Part shown: piece after piece, positions 1-6,138 of the stretch
Layout of the letters: the number at the start of each line of letters is the position of its first letter
How positions within the stretch are numbered: the first letter of the stretch is position 1
DNA from: an uncultured bacterium
GTDB taxonomy: Bacteria; Cyanobacteriota; Vampirovibrionia; Gastranaerophilales; Gastranaerophilaceae
Reading direction: 5' to 3'
Length of the DNA: 16,040 nt
Assembly (NCBI GenBank): GCA_900551965.1
Contig: URYF01000033.1
Coordinates: 1 to 16,040, forward strand
Notes under the pieces: generated by a model
The model's input: the letters and a program-made list of their open reading frames with translations, nothing else
What the model was told of the DNA's origin: nothing
Database searches by the model: none
Translations under genes and position numbers: made by a program

Positions 1-412
1 CTTGAAGTCCTTTTATAGCTCCGTCCATGGAATATTCCCCGGAGTCGGCAGCTGTTGCAAGAAGATAGATGTCTGTGAATTCGTTTTCTTTTCCGTATAA
101 TGGGTTTGAACGGTCAATCATTGTTTTCATTTGTCCGCACATTTCGTAATAATAAACAGGAGTTGCCCAGACAATAACTTCAGAGTCTTTAATCTTTTCA
201 TTTATGGAATTTGCGTCATCATCTATAATGCATTTACCTAATTTTAGACATGCAAAGCAGCCTTTGCAGTAGTTAATTGTTTTTTCGCATAGGTAAATAA
301 GTTCAACTTCATGTCCTGCGTCTTTTGCGCCTCTTGCAAATTCTTGTGCTAATCTGTTTGAGTTGCCGTTTTTACGCGGACTTGTACCGATAATTAAAAC
401 TTTTTTTGTCAT
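1..412 (-). CDS. Iron-sulfur-flavoprotein-type FMN reductase (flavodoxin-like fold), 3' end missing
   Basis: The first 137 residues are visible; the gene runs off the left edge of the window. The N-terminus has a beta strand followed by an FMN phosphate-binding loop, SPRKNGNS (residues 11-18), typical of the NADPH-dependent FMN reductase/flavodoxin-2 superfamily. Residues 49-61 carry C-x2-C-x2-C-x5-C, the compact cysteine motif that binds a 4Fe-4S cluster in iron-sulfur flavoproteins (Isf). A soluble cytoplasmic electron carrier or reductase is therefore likely; substrate and partner cannot be read from sequence. The ATG follows the stop codon of the upstream acetyltransferase by one base, and an AGGAGAGG ribosome binding site lies inside the end of that gene, so the two are co-transcribed and probably translationally coupled. 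The divergent LysR gene is the likely regulator. Family is confident; Isf versus a plain FMN reductase is less so. Confidence 0.85.
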   Translation of the reverse strand, partial: MTKKVLIIGTSPRKNGNSNRLAQEFARGAKDAGHEVELIYLCEKTINYCKGCFACLKLGKCIIDDDANSINEKIKDSEVIVWATPVYYYEMCGQMKTMIDRSNPLYGKENEFTDIYLLATAADSGEYSMDGAIKGLQ

Positions 413-413
413 A

Positions 414-986
414 TTATTCCTCTCCTATTTCTTTTATAACTTTTGCAGGATTTCCTGCTGCAATCGTGTTTGACGGTATATTTTTTGTTACAACCGAACC
501 TGCTCCAATTATAGCTCCGTCACAGATTGTTACTCCCGGCAAAATTGTTACATTTGATCCAACCCAGACATTATTCCCTATTTTAACTTTTTTTGCAATC
601 ATTGAAACACGTTTTTTAGGTTTAAAGTTGTGGTTAATTGTCGCAATTACTACAGAATGACCGATAAAAACGTTATCACCTATTTCAATTCCTCCCTGAT
701 CTTGAAATTTACAGCAGGCATTTATAAAAACATTTTTTCCTAACGATATGTTAATCCCGCAATCCGTGTAAAATGGCGGAAATATTCTAAAGTCAGGGCT
801 TATCTGTTTGCAGGTCAGCTTTGAAAATAAATCAACAAGTTCTGCTTCTGTATGGTATTTCGTATTGATTTCCATAGTTAATTTTATTGCTCTTTGGCTC
901 ATTTCATGGAATTTTTTATGTACAAAGCTGTCTGCTTCTACATAATTGTGTGTGTTCATAAAATCTATAAATTCCAAATTATTCAT
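414..986 (-). CDS. Sugar O-acetyltransferase, maltose/galactoside acetyltransferase family (LacA/NodL/Maa-like)
   Basis: This 190-residue protein has a short N-terminal helical maltose-acetyltransferase domain (about residues 5-55) and a left-handed parallel beta helix built from hexapeptide repeats (about 75-185). The repeat pattern is clear in IGDNVFIG, IGNNVWVG and IGAGSVV. His119 in the INHN motif matches the catalytic histidine of the LacA/Maa group, and the C-terminal GNPAKVI is the family signature. It would move an acetyl group from acetyl-CoA to a sugar hydroxyl in the cytoplasm; the real acceptor is unknown. Length is typical. It is the first gene of a leftward pair with the flavoprotein gene. 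No Shine-Dalgarno site precedes the ATG, and a possible promoter would place the transcript start within a base of the start codon. The divergent LysR gene probably controls it. Confidence 0.9.
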   Translation of the reverse strand: MNNLEFIDFMNTHNYVEADSFVHKKFHEMSQRAIKLTMEINTKYHTEAELVDLFSKLTCKQISPDFRIFPPFYTDCGINISLGKNVFINACCKFQDQGGIEIGDNVFIGHSVVIATINHNFKPKKRVSMIAKKVKIGNNVWVGSNVTILPGVTICDGAIIGAGSVVTKNIPSNTIAAGNPAKVIKEIGEE

Positions 987-993
987 AGTTATT

Positions 994-1022
994 ATTATTT
1001 ACCATTGTTCTTTAAATAGCAA
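994..1022 (-). promoter_or_regulatory. Candidate promoter of the acetyltransferase/flavoprotein operon
   Basis: Read on the minus strand there is a -35 like TTGCTA (1022-1017), a 17-base spacer, and a -10 like AATAAT (999-994). The expected start point is at or one base before the ATG at 986, so the message would be leaderless. The match to consensus is only moderate, and the region is AT-rich enough for chance hits. Confidence 0.35.
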
Positions 1023-1049
1023 ATACTTATCTTAAATGATTTATAATGC

Positions 1050-1078
1050 TTGACAGGTATTGCAGTAGTGGATACAAT
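1050..1078 (+). promoter_or_regulatory. Promoter of the LysR gene, predicted leaderless
   Basis: A perfect -35 TTGACA (1050-1055), a 17-base spacer and a near-perfect -10 TACAAT (1073-1078) are present. Seven bases past the last base of the -10 is 1085, the A of the chosen ATG. No Shine-Dalgarno sequence lies in between. The site is within the shared control region with the divergent acetyltransferase gene, so it is also where LysR would bind. Confidence 0.7.
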
Positions 1079-1084
1079 AAACTT

Positions 1085-1975
1085 ATGGAGTTTCGTGTAT
1101 TAAAATATTTTTTAACGGTTTCAGATATTGGAAATATTACAAAAGCTGCTAATTCAATGCACTTGACACAGCCTACATTGTCCCGCCAATTGCAGGATTT
1201 GGAAAAAGAATTAGGGCAGCAGCTTTTTGTCAGGGGCGGCAAGAGTGTTTCTCTTACTCCTGAGGGAATAGTTCTAAGAAAACGTGCTCAGGAAATTATG
1301 GAACTTGTTGAAAAAACGGAATCTGAGATGCTGGCTATTAAAGATGAGATTGCCGGTGATATTTATATTGGAGCAGGAGAAACGAAATCTATTAAAGTTT
1401 TAACTGACATAATGAGAAATTTAAAAAATAGTTATCCAAAGGTAAAATTTCATATAGTATCCGGAGATAGTGAGGATTTGTCTGAAAGATTGGATAAGGG
1501 TCTTTTGGATTTTTGTGTGTTTATAGAACCTTTTAAACCTAATAAATATGATTATGTAAATATAGGAGAAAAAGATATCTGGGGAATTTTGCTAAGGAAA
1601 GATGAACCTTTAGCAAAGAAAAAAAGTGTTACAGTTGATGATATAATTGGATTACCTCTTTTAATTTCAAGGCAGGCAATAAAAAAAACGTTTGAAGATA
1701 ATGCTATTTTAAATTGGTTTGGAGAGGATTTTGAGAAATTAAATATTGCAGGAACCTATAACCTTATTTATAATGCTGCGATAATGACCGAAGATAGAAT
1801 AGGGTATGCCTTAGGTCTAGACAGACTTATTGCAGATACAGTCAACAGCCCGTTAACGTTCAGACCCCTAAATCCCAAATTGGAGGTTGGAATATCTATT
1901 GCCTGGAAAAAGAATCAAGTATTTTCAAAGCCTGCCAAAATATTTTTGGAAGAATTACAAAAACGGTTTAAGTGA
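1085..1975 (+). CDS. LysR-family transcriptional regulator
   Basis: This is a 296-residue protein starting MEFRVLKYF. Residues 1-60 form the LysR winged helix-turn-helix, with the typical NITKAAN, TQPTLSRQLQDLEKELG and FVRGG segments, followed by a linker helix and a periplasmic-binding-protein-like effector domain (about 90-290). An upstream TTG at 1046 extends the frame by 13 residues, but LysR proteins begin at this motif and a consensus promoter lies between the two candidates, so ATG 1085 is preferred. The gene diverges from the acetyltransferase/iron-sulfur-flavoprotein pair, the classical arrangement in which a LysR protein controls its neighbour and itself from a shared region. The inducer is unknown. 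Its 3' end is one base from the convergent methyltransferase gene, leaving no room for a terminator between them. Confidence 0.92.
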   Translation: MEFRVLKYFLTVSDIGNITKAANSMHLTQPTLSRQLQDLEKELGQQLFVRGGKSVSLTPEGIVLRKRAQEIMELVEKTESEMLAIKDEIAGDIYIGAGETKSIKVLTDIMRNLKNSYPKVKFHIVSGDSEDLSERLDKGLLDFCVFIEPFKPNKYDYVNIGEKDIWGILLRKDEPLAKKKSVTVDDIIGLPLLISRQAIKKTFEDNAILNWFGEDFEKLNIAGTYNLIYNAAIMTEDRIGYALGLDRLIADTVNSPLTFRPLNPKLEVGISIAWKKNQVFSKPAKIFLEELQKRFK

Positions 1976-1976
1976 T

Positions 1977-2522
1977 TTAGGTAATTACATTGCGGTTTTT
2001 TGAGGGGATGAAAAGTTTTGACATATCAACTCCTTCATGCTCAAGCAGTTTTATTTTTGTTTGAATACCACCTGCGTATCCTGTCAAGCTTCCGTTTGAA
2101 CCAACAACTCTATGGCAGGGGATAATTATAGAAATAGGGTTGTGCCCTACGGCTCCTCCGACAGCTTGTGCTGACATTTGAGATTTTCCGTTTTGTTTTG
2201 CAATTCTTTTTGCGATATCTTTGTAGGTTGTTACTTCTCCATACGGAATTTCACATAAAATCTTCCAAATGGCTTGCCTGAACTCAGTGCCATTAGGTGC
2301 AATTGCTAATTCCGAAATCTCGGGTTTTTGATTTGCAAAATACCTGTCAAGCCAGTATTTTGTCTCTTTAAAGACCTGCAGGTTGTCATTTGAAATCATT
2401 TTTTCTTTAATCGTTTCTTCAAAATGCTTCTGATCTTGAATCCATAGCCCTGCAATGTTTGAGCCGTCGCTTGCTATAGTTAGAATGCCAAATGGCGAAT
2501 GGTATTCAGTTTTGTAAAACAT
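1977..2522 (-). CDS. ogt: Methylated-DNA--protein-cysteine S-methyltransferase (O6-alkylguanine repair)
   Basis: This 181-residue protein removes alkyl groups from O6-alkylguanine (and O4-alkylthymine) in DNA by irreversible transfer to its own cysteine. The active-site motif PCHRV is at residues 135-139, with Cys136 as the acceptor. The winged helix just before it has the family pattern IPYGEVTTY (92-100) and AVGGAVGHNP (120-129), and the motif is followed by GYAGG. Residues 1-75 form the divergent RNase H-like N-terminal domain. There is no Ada N-terminal zinc domain, so this is the constitutive Ogt/MGMT type. An AAGGGG site six bases upstream supports this ATG. It is the second gene of a pair with the 95-residue orphan, 11 bases apart, and faces the LysR gene end to end. 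Confidence 0.95.
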   Translation of the reverse strand: MFYKTEYHSPFGILTIASDGSNIAGLWIQDQKHFEETIKEKMISNDNLQVFKETKYWLDRYFANQKPEISELAIAPNGTEFRQAIWKILCEIPYGEVTTYKDIAKRIAKQNGKSQMSAQAVGGAVGHNPISIIIPCHRVVGSNGSLTGYAGGIQTKIKLLEHEGVDMSKLFIPSKNRNVIT

Positions 2523-2533
2523 AGAACCCCTTT

Positions 2534-2821
2534 TTATATATTTATATATCTTGTAAGATCAATAGTCGTGTTATTCGGTGCCTGTAAGGCTGCCGCGTAT
2601 GCGCTTAGTACAAGTTCTGACGGGACTTCTTCAATCATACCGCAATCCCATCTTCCACATTTCTTATAGTAAATGCTTGTTTTGTTAGGTGAAGTTGGGG
2701 TGATTTCTGTTATTTTATTTGCATCAAGTTCTATGTCTTCGGACTTATATGTACTAAAATTTGTAAATGAAGCTTTGAGTATCCCTGAAAAATTTGTTGA
2801 GTTAATGCTGCTTATTCTCAT
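2534..2821 (-). CDS. Orphan small protein with N-terminal MRIxxIN...F-x-G tag
   Basis: I do not recognise this 95-residue protein. It starts MRISSINSTNFSGILKAS, a short tag resembling the start of the 107-residue protein at 6764-7087. No membrane segment or signal peptide is visible. The middle has one CGRWDCG segment (two Cys four residues apart around Trp and Asp), which might bind a metal or form a disulfide, but one pair alone is weak evidence. The C-terminal third is polar and partly helical. The ribosome binding site AAGGGA lies about seven bases before the ATG. It is the leading gene of a pair with the alkylguanine methyltransferase and diverges from the NifX-like gene. The clean ribosome binding site, tight spacing and lineage-style tag argue that it is real. 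Confidence 0.7.
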   Translation of the reverse strand: MRISSINSTNFSGILKASFTNFSTYKSEDIELDANKITEITPTSPNKTSIYYKKCGRWDCGMIEEVPSELVLSAYAAALQAPNNTTIDLTRYINI

Positions 2822-2851
2822 AATGTTCCCTTTCTGAATTTTGTGTTTCTT

Positions 2852-2875
2852 AATATTTATATTACAATAAATATT
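2852..2875. promoter_or_regulatory. Perfect 8-base dyad in a divergent promoter region, candidate operator
   Basis: AATATTTA (2852-2859) and TAAATATT (2868-2875) are exact inverted copies with an 8-base centre. They lie between the divergent orphan/ogt pair and the NifX-like gene, upstream of both start codons. The arms are purely A/T in an A/T-rich region, so chance is a real alternative. Confidence 0.3.
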
Positions 2876-2908
2876 CTATATCTGTCTTATTTGTTCTTTT
2901 TTTCTTGG

Positions 2909-2934
2909 TGTTATAATAAATCTATATAGGAGGG
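2909..2934 (+). promoter_or_regulatory. Extended -10 promoter and strong ribosome binding site of the NifX-like gene
   Basis: TGTTATAAT (2909-2917) is a perfect extended -10 element (TG, one base, TATAAT). The best -35, TTGTTC at 2891-2896, is only 15 bases away, so the promoter probably depends on the extended -10. AGGAGGG (2928-2934) precedes the ATG at 2941 by six bases and is the strongest ribosome binding site in the window. Confidence 0.6.
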
Positions 2935-2940
2935 TAAATA

Positions 2941-3354
2941 ATGAAAATTGCAGTTACTTACGAAAATGAAAACGTTTTTCAGCATTTTGGACATACTGAA
3001 AGTTTTAAATTTTATGAAGTTGATGGTTCAAGTGTTAAAAGTTCAGAGATTGTAAGTTCAAATGGACAAGGGCATGGAGCATTGTCTGAATTTTTGAAAA
3101 ATAACGGTGTTGATGTTCTAATTTGTGGTGGAATCGGAGCCGGAGCAAGGGAAGCTCTTTCAGAGTCCGGAATTAAATTATATCCGGGAGTTATCGGTAA
3201 TGCTGATTCAGTTGTTGAGGATTTGTTGAATGACCGACTTCAGTTTAACCCTGATACAATGTGCAATCATCATCACGGTGAACACAGTTGCGGTGGGCAT
3301 TCTCACGGGCATGATTGTTCTGCTGATAAACACGGTTGCAGCGGAAACCATTAG
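2941..3354 (+). CDS. NifX/NafY-type protein (dinitrogenase iron-molybdenum cofactor-binding domain) with Cys/His-rich tail
   Basis: Residues 1-103 match the small iron-molybdenum-cofactor-binding fold of the NifX/NafY/NifB-C-terminal family: MKIAVTYE start, FQHFGHTESFKFYEV with the conserved HFG-H signature (about 15-18), and the glycine-rich VDVLICGGIGAGAREAL. Stand-alone members occur in many anaerobes that lack nitrogenase and are thought to bind iron-sulfur or iron-molybdenum clusters. Residues 107-137 form a tail with four Cys and nine His, which looks like a metal-binding extension. Binding of iron, nickel or another metal, for storage or delivery, is inferred. No nif genes are nearby, so nitrogen fixation should not be assumed. 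It has its own extended -10 promoter and an AGGAGG ribosome binding site, and diverges from the orphan/ogt pair. Confidence 0.85.
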   Translation: MKIAVTYENENVFQHFGHTESFKFYEVDGSSVKSSEIVSSNGQGHGALSEFLKNNGVDVLICGGIGAGAREALSESGIKLYPGVIGNADSVVEDLLNDRLQFNPDTMCNHHHGEHSCGGHSHGHDCSADKHGCSGNH

Positions 3355-3426
3355 TAGTTTTTGAATATTTATAATTTGTACAGATTCATCTTTTGGACGT
3401 TATATACATGTTTCTACCAACATTAT

Positions 3427-3502
3427 CGTCATTGCGAGAAAATCTATCATGTTGGGATTGAATAAAATTTTCGGGACTGCTTCGCTGTCGCTCGCAATGA
3501 CG
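3427..3502. repeat. MITE/REP-like short inverted-repeat element
   Basis: CGTCATTGCGAG (3427-3438) and CTCGCAATGACG (3491-3502) are perfect 12-base inverted copies flanking 52 bases. The element ends with TGCTTCGCTGTCGCTCGC-like sequence, more GC-rich than its surroundings. Arms of the CGTCATTGCGAG type recur as dispersed intergenic palindromes in several unrelated bacterial groups. It lies wholly between genes and encodes nothing. That it is repeated elsewhere in this genome is expected but cannot be seen from one copy. Confidence 0.65.
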
Positions 3503-3579
3503 TGCATTTTTTCATTTAGTGGAATTTGGTATATAAGTGCCCATCTCTTTCAGGTGAATCTGTTTTGTTTTTGTGGTAC

Positions 3580-3600
3580 CATAAAAGTCTGTCTTTTATG
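3580..3600 (+). other. Perfect 8-base-pair hairpin
   Basis: CATAAAAG (3580-3587) pairs exactly with CTTTTATG (3593-3600) around a 5-base loop. It is about 80 bases before the start of the 786-residue protein and is followed by TAACAATTTT. It could be a weak terminator for upstream transcription or a regulatory site; the T-run is too short and too distant for a confident terminator. Confidence 0.35.
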
Positions 3601-3650
3601 TAACAATTTTGCAGTATTTATTTAAAATTGGGCAAATAAAATTTGTTACA
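3599..3650. promoter_or_regulatory. Widely spaced dyad upstream of the large orphan gene
   Basis: TGTAACAA (3599-3606) and TTGTTACA (3643-3650) are exact inverted copies, 36 bases apart. They lie 32-83 bases before the start codon at 3682 and could be paired operator half-sites. No known regulator consensus was recognised. Confidence 0.25.
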
Positions 3651-3681
3651 GTTATTAATATTTTTGTTAAGGAATAGTTTT

Positions 3682-6042
3682 ATGAAAATTACATTACCCT
3701 CGGTCGTTACATATCGTAGAAATAGTCCAGATTTGAAAAAATCTGAATCTAGCACTGTTGAAATCAAACCTGTAGCTGAGGTTTCTTATCCTAAAGTTTC
3801 TCCGCTTTATTTTGGTGCTGCTTATAATGTTGTACCTAAAGGGGGGAATATTGATTTGGAAATAGGCAAACTTTTAAAACAGATTTCAAATATTATGGAA
3901 AATGAAGTCGGAAAATTTGATGCTGATGATTATGCAACTCGTATTTTGCAGAAATTAATCGGAGAATTTCGCTATAAAATGCAGAAGCAGCAAAATATTT
4001 TGGAGCAGATTCAGCAAACCCTCTCGCAGCCAAATTTAAATCTTGAACAAAAACAAAGTATTGTAAATCAGTTAAGAAAAGAGTTTAACCTGCTTGCAAA
4101 AATTAAATCAAAACCAGAAAAACCTAAAAAAGTTGAGATTGATGATAAGACTGACTTTCAGTTGATAAATAAGTTAAAATCAGCTGTGTCAAAGGGTGAT
4201 TTTAATTTGCCAAGGATATATAAAGAATATTATTCCGGTTTGAATGGGATTAATAATCTGGAAGAACTTGCAGAGGTTTACCCTAAAATAAAGGTTCCGC
4301 CAAGACCTGAAAATGTTATTGCAAAAAAGTTTACGGATACCTTAACCAGAGATTTCTATGAACAATTTGACAGATTAATAGTTGCTCAAAAAAAAGATGC
4401 AGTTTTTGAGTTATCTGATTCGTTTATTTTAAAAGCCTTAGAGGATATTTCCTCTAAATATGATATTGATAAAGATGCACTTTATATAAGACTTGCAAAT
4501 TCTATTCATGAAGCTATTATCAAAAAATATTCAGATTTGAAATTTGTTCATGGATTTTCAGCGGTTCCGGAACAAAGAAAAGTTAAATCTCCACAGGTTA
4601 CAATAACTGATTTGAAGCTTTTGGCTGTAAATTACGATGATTTTGTATTGTCGGTACTAAAAAATCAGTATGTAGAAGGTAAAAAGGCTTCTGAAATTGT
4701 TTATGAAGATAGAGGGTTATCGATTTCATTAAGTTCTCTGGCTTCTTCAGAGTATAAGTTTGAAAAGCCTTCTGAAAAAATTAAACATATTGTTTCAATG
4801 GGTGATAAGATTGAGGCAGCAAAAAGAAATTATGACAGGGCAGGTATAGAAGATTTAAAAGCTCGTCTGGCTTATTATTCTGGAACGGAAATCGGTAATA
4901 ATGAGGAAATTCTGGAGCGAATTATTTTATTTGACTCATGCCGGTTTGCGCCGGAAGATATAAAAGCTCTTGGTAAGTTTTTAAGCCATCTTGATAATAT
5001 TCATGATGGTAAACTCTCGTTAAAAGAAGGTGTTTCTCACTTAACTTCGGATGATTTTAAGCCAAAAGGAACAGAAATCTTAAATGAAATCGAACGTAAA
5101 AAGGCCGCTGAGGCTTATAAACTTGAGCAGCAGCGTGTTTTTAGGTTAAATAGTTTGCAGGATTCTTTTGATGAATCTATTAATATATTGTACAAAAATG
5201 ATATGACCGGTATAGCCGGCGTTTGTTTAAAATATCGTCCAAATTCGCTTGATCCTGTAAAGACTTCTAATGCTGAATATTTATCAAGGCTTATTACTGA
5301 AAGTGCAAATGGTGATGCCTTTAATAAAACAAAGCTGGAAGCTGCCATAACCAGATGGGATACTTATAATTACTACAGAAATAATGATGCTGATAACCCA
5401 ATGTACAGGCAAGCTATAGCTTTGTATAGGCTTCCGGATGGAAGTGTAGATAAAAATCGGGCGGGTCAGCATATTATAAATTCAGAACTTGTTAATAATT
5501 ATCCTGAAAGTTTATCTTTTGTGAGAAATCCTGAAATCCTTGAAAGAATTATGGAAAAATCTCCTGATAAAGATTTCGCTCTAGGCTATCTTTCAAAATA
5601 TGATGATTATATAGAACTTTTAGATTCTGAAAAATCAAAAGTATCCTCATTGATGAGACTTTTCGATTCAAAAGATGTGGTAGAAAAATTTTTATTGAAA
5701 TCTATTATAGAAAATGACTACGTAAAAACTTCTACTCGAATTTTAGCAAAAATTAATGATAAAGGTTCGGAGACTGTTGCTGCTGTAATTGCTCCGAGCG
5801 CAAAACAGCAGATTCTGTCAAAATATAAATATCCTACCTGTATGGATTATTTCAAAGGTTTTGAAGATGCTCTTTCTTCATTTGCTTCAGCGTGGGGTTC
5901 TTCCGGGATTAAAAGGACCGGAACCAATAACAATGCTATTGAATACAAAATGGAACTAAAGCTAAAAGGACACGACGACAGGTTATTTTCATCGGGGAAT
6001 GATTATACCTTTGATATCTTTTCAGATCGGGGGCTGCACTAA
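3682..6042 (+). CDS. Large orphan protein, charged and partly coiled-coil, with LYFGAAY motif near the N-terminus
   Basis: I do not recognise this 786-residue protein. The ATG at 3682 is chosen over the TTG at 3643 because AAGGAA lies seven bases upstream and MKITLPSVVTY looks like the lineage's usual start. A LYFGAAY motif at residues 42-48 recalls the FG motif of the other tagged orphans here. About residues 85-160 are rich in Gln, Lys and Glu and should form a coiled coil; the rest is mostly helical and acidic/basic, with few Cys. No signal peptide, membrane segment or catalytic motif is visible. The C-terminus ends in a compact aromatic/charged segment, FDIFSDRGLH. It stands alone on its strand, 97 bases before the next gene. 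A structural or effector-like role is possible, but nothing here settles it. Confidence 0.8.
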   Translation: MKITLPSVVTYRRNSPDLKKSESSTVEIKPVAEVSYPKVSPLYFGAAYNVVPKGGNIDLEIGKLLKQISNIMENEVGKFDADDYATRILQKLIGEFRYKMQKQQNILEQIQQTLSQPNLNLEQKQSIVNQLRKEFNLLAKIKSKPEKPKKVEIDDKTDFQLINKLKSAVSKGDFNLPRIYKEYYSGLNGINNLEELAEVYPKIKVPPRPENVIAKKFTDTLTRDFYEQFDRLIVAQKKDAVFELSDSFILKALEDISSKYDIDKDALYIRLANSIHEAIIKKYSDLKFVHGFSAVPEQRKVKSPQVTITDLKLLAVNYDDFVLSVLKNQYVEGKKASEIVYEDRGLSISLSSLASSEYKFEKPSEKIKHIVSMGDKIEAAKRNYDRAGIEDLKARLAYYSGTEIGNNEEILERIILFDSCRFAPEDIKALGKFLSHLDNIHDGKLSLKEGVSHLTSDDFKPKGTEILNEIERKKAAEAYKLEQQRVFRLNSLQDSFDESINILYKNDMTGIAGVCLKYRPNSLDPVKTSNAEYLSRLITESANGDAFNKTKLEAAITRWDTYNYYRNNDADNPMYRQAIALYRLPDGSVDKNRAGQHIINSELVNNYPESLSFVRNPEILERIMEKSPDKDFALGYLSKYDDYIELLDSEKSKVSSLMRLFDSKDVVEKFLLKSIIENDYVKTSTRILAKINDKGSETVAAVIAPSAKQQILSKYKYPTCMDYFKGFEDALSSFASAWGSSGIKRTGTNNNAIEYKMELKLKGHDDRLFSSGNDYTFDIFSDRGLH

Positions 6043-6066
6043 TTTGAAACAGCAATGAAATAATCC

Positions 6067-6096
6067 TTAATATTTTAGATAATATTAGCATTTTTT
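6067..6096 (+). terminator. Possible factor-independent terminator after the 786-residue protein
   Basis: TAATATT (6068-6074) and AATATTA (6081-6087) form a 7-base-pair stem with a 6-base loop, extended by one T-G pair. GCA then a run of six T follows (6091-6096). Position 25 bases after the stop codon fits. The stem is pure A/T and therefore weak. Confidence 0.4.
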
Positions 6097-6138
6097 CTCA
6101 GATAAAAATGTTTATATAGATACAAGGGGATATTTATT

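Larger units (their letters stand above)
3355..3681. other. Non-coding stretch of about 330 bases with a dispersed-repeat-like element and hairpins
   Basis: No convincing coding frame is seen here. It holds a 76-base element flanked by 12-base inverted arms (3427-3502), an 8-base-pair hairpin (3580-3600) and a second dyad (3599-3650), each listed separately. No clear -35/-10 pair was found for the large gene downstream, although the 80 bases before it are A/T-rich. No clear terminator follows the NifX-like gene. Confidence 0.6.

Noticed and set aside
1042..1047. Perfect TATAAT upstream of the LysR gene as the main promoter
   Set aside because: No -35 lies at a suitable distance and the resulting leader has no ribosome binding site; the TTGACA-N17-TACAAT pair just downstream is far better. 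It remains a possible second start.
1027..1242. Minus-strand open frame over the LysR start
   Set aside because: It lies opposite conserved LysR codons, has no ribosome binding site and no recognisable product.
1953..1998. Terminator hairpin at the LysR/ogt junction
   Set aside because: CAAAAAC and the GTTTTTTG beyond it could pair, but the stem is weak, the loop is very long and it lies in coding sequence.
2941..3354. Evidence for nitrogen fixation from the NifX-like gene
   Set aside because: Single-domain relatives are widespread in organisms without nitrogenase, and no other nif gene is present in the window.
3599..3650. Cyanobacterial NtcA-type site (GTA-N8-TAC) in the intergenic dyad
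   Set aside because: The spacing between the GTA and TAC parts does not fit; only a widely spaced dyad is present.
3643..3681. Longer form of the 786-residue protein from TTG 3643
   Set aside because: The extra 13 residues have no ribosome binding site, whereas AAGGAA is well placed before ATG 3682.
3841..3846. G6 run early in the 786-residue gene as another phase-variable tract
   Set aside because: Six bases is short, the gene is in frame across it, and it simply encodes Lys-Gly-Gly.
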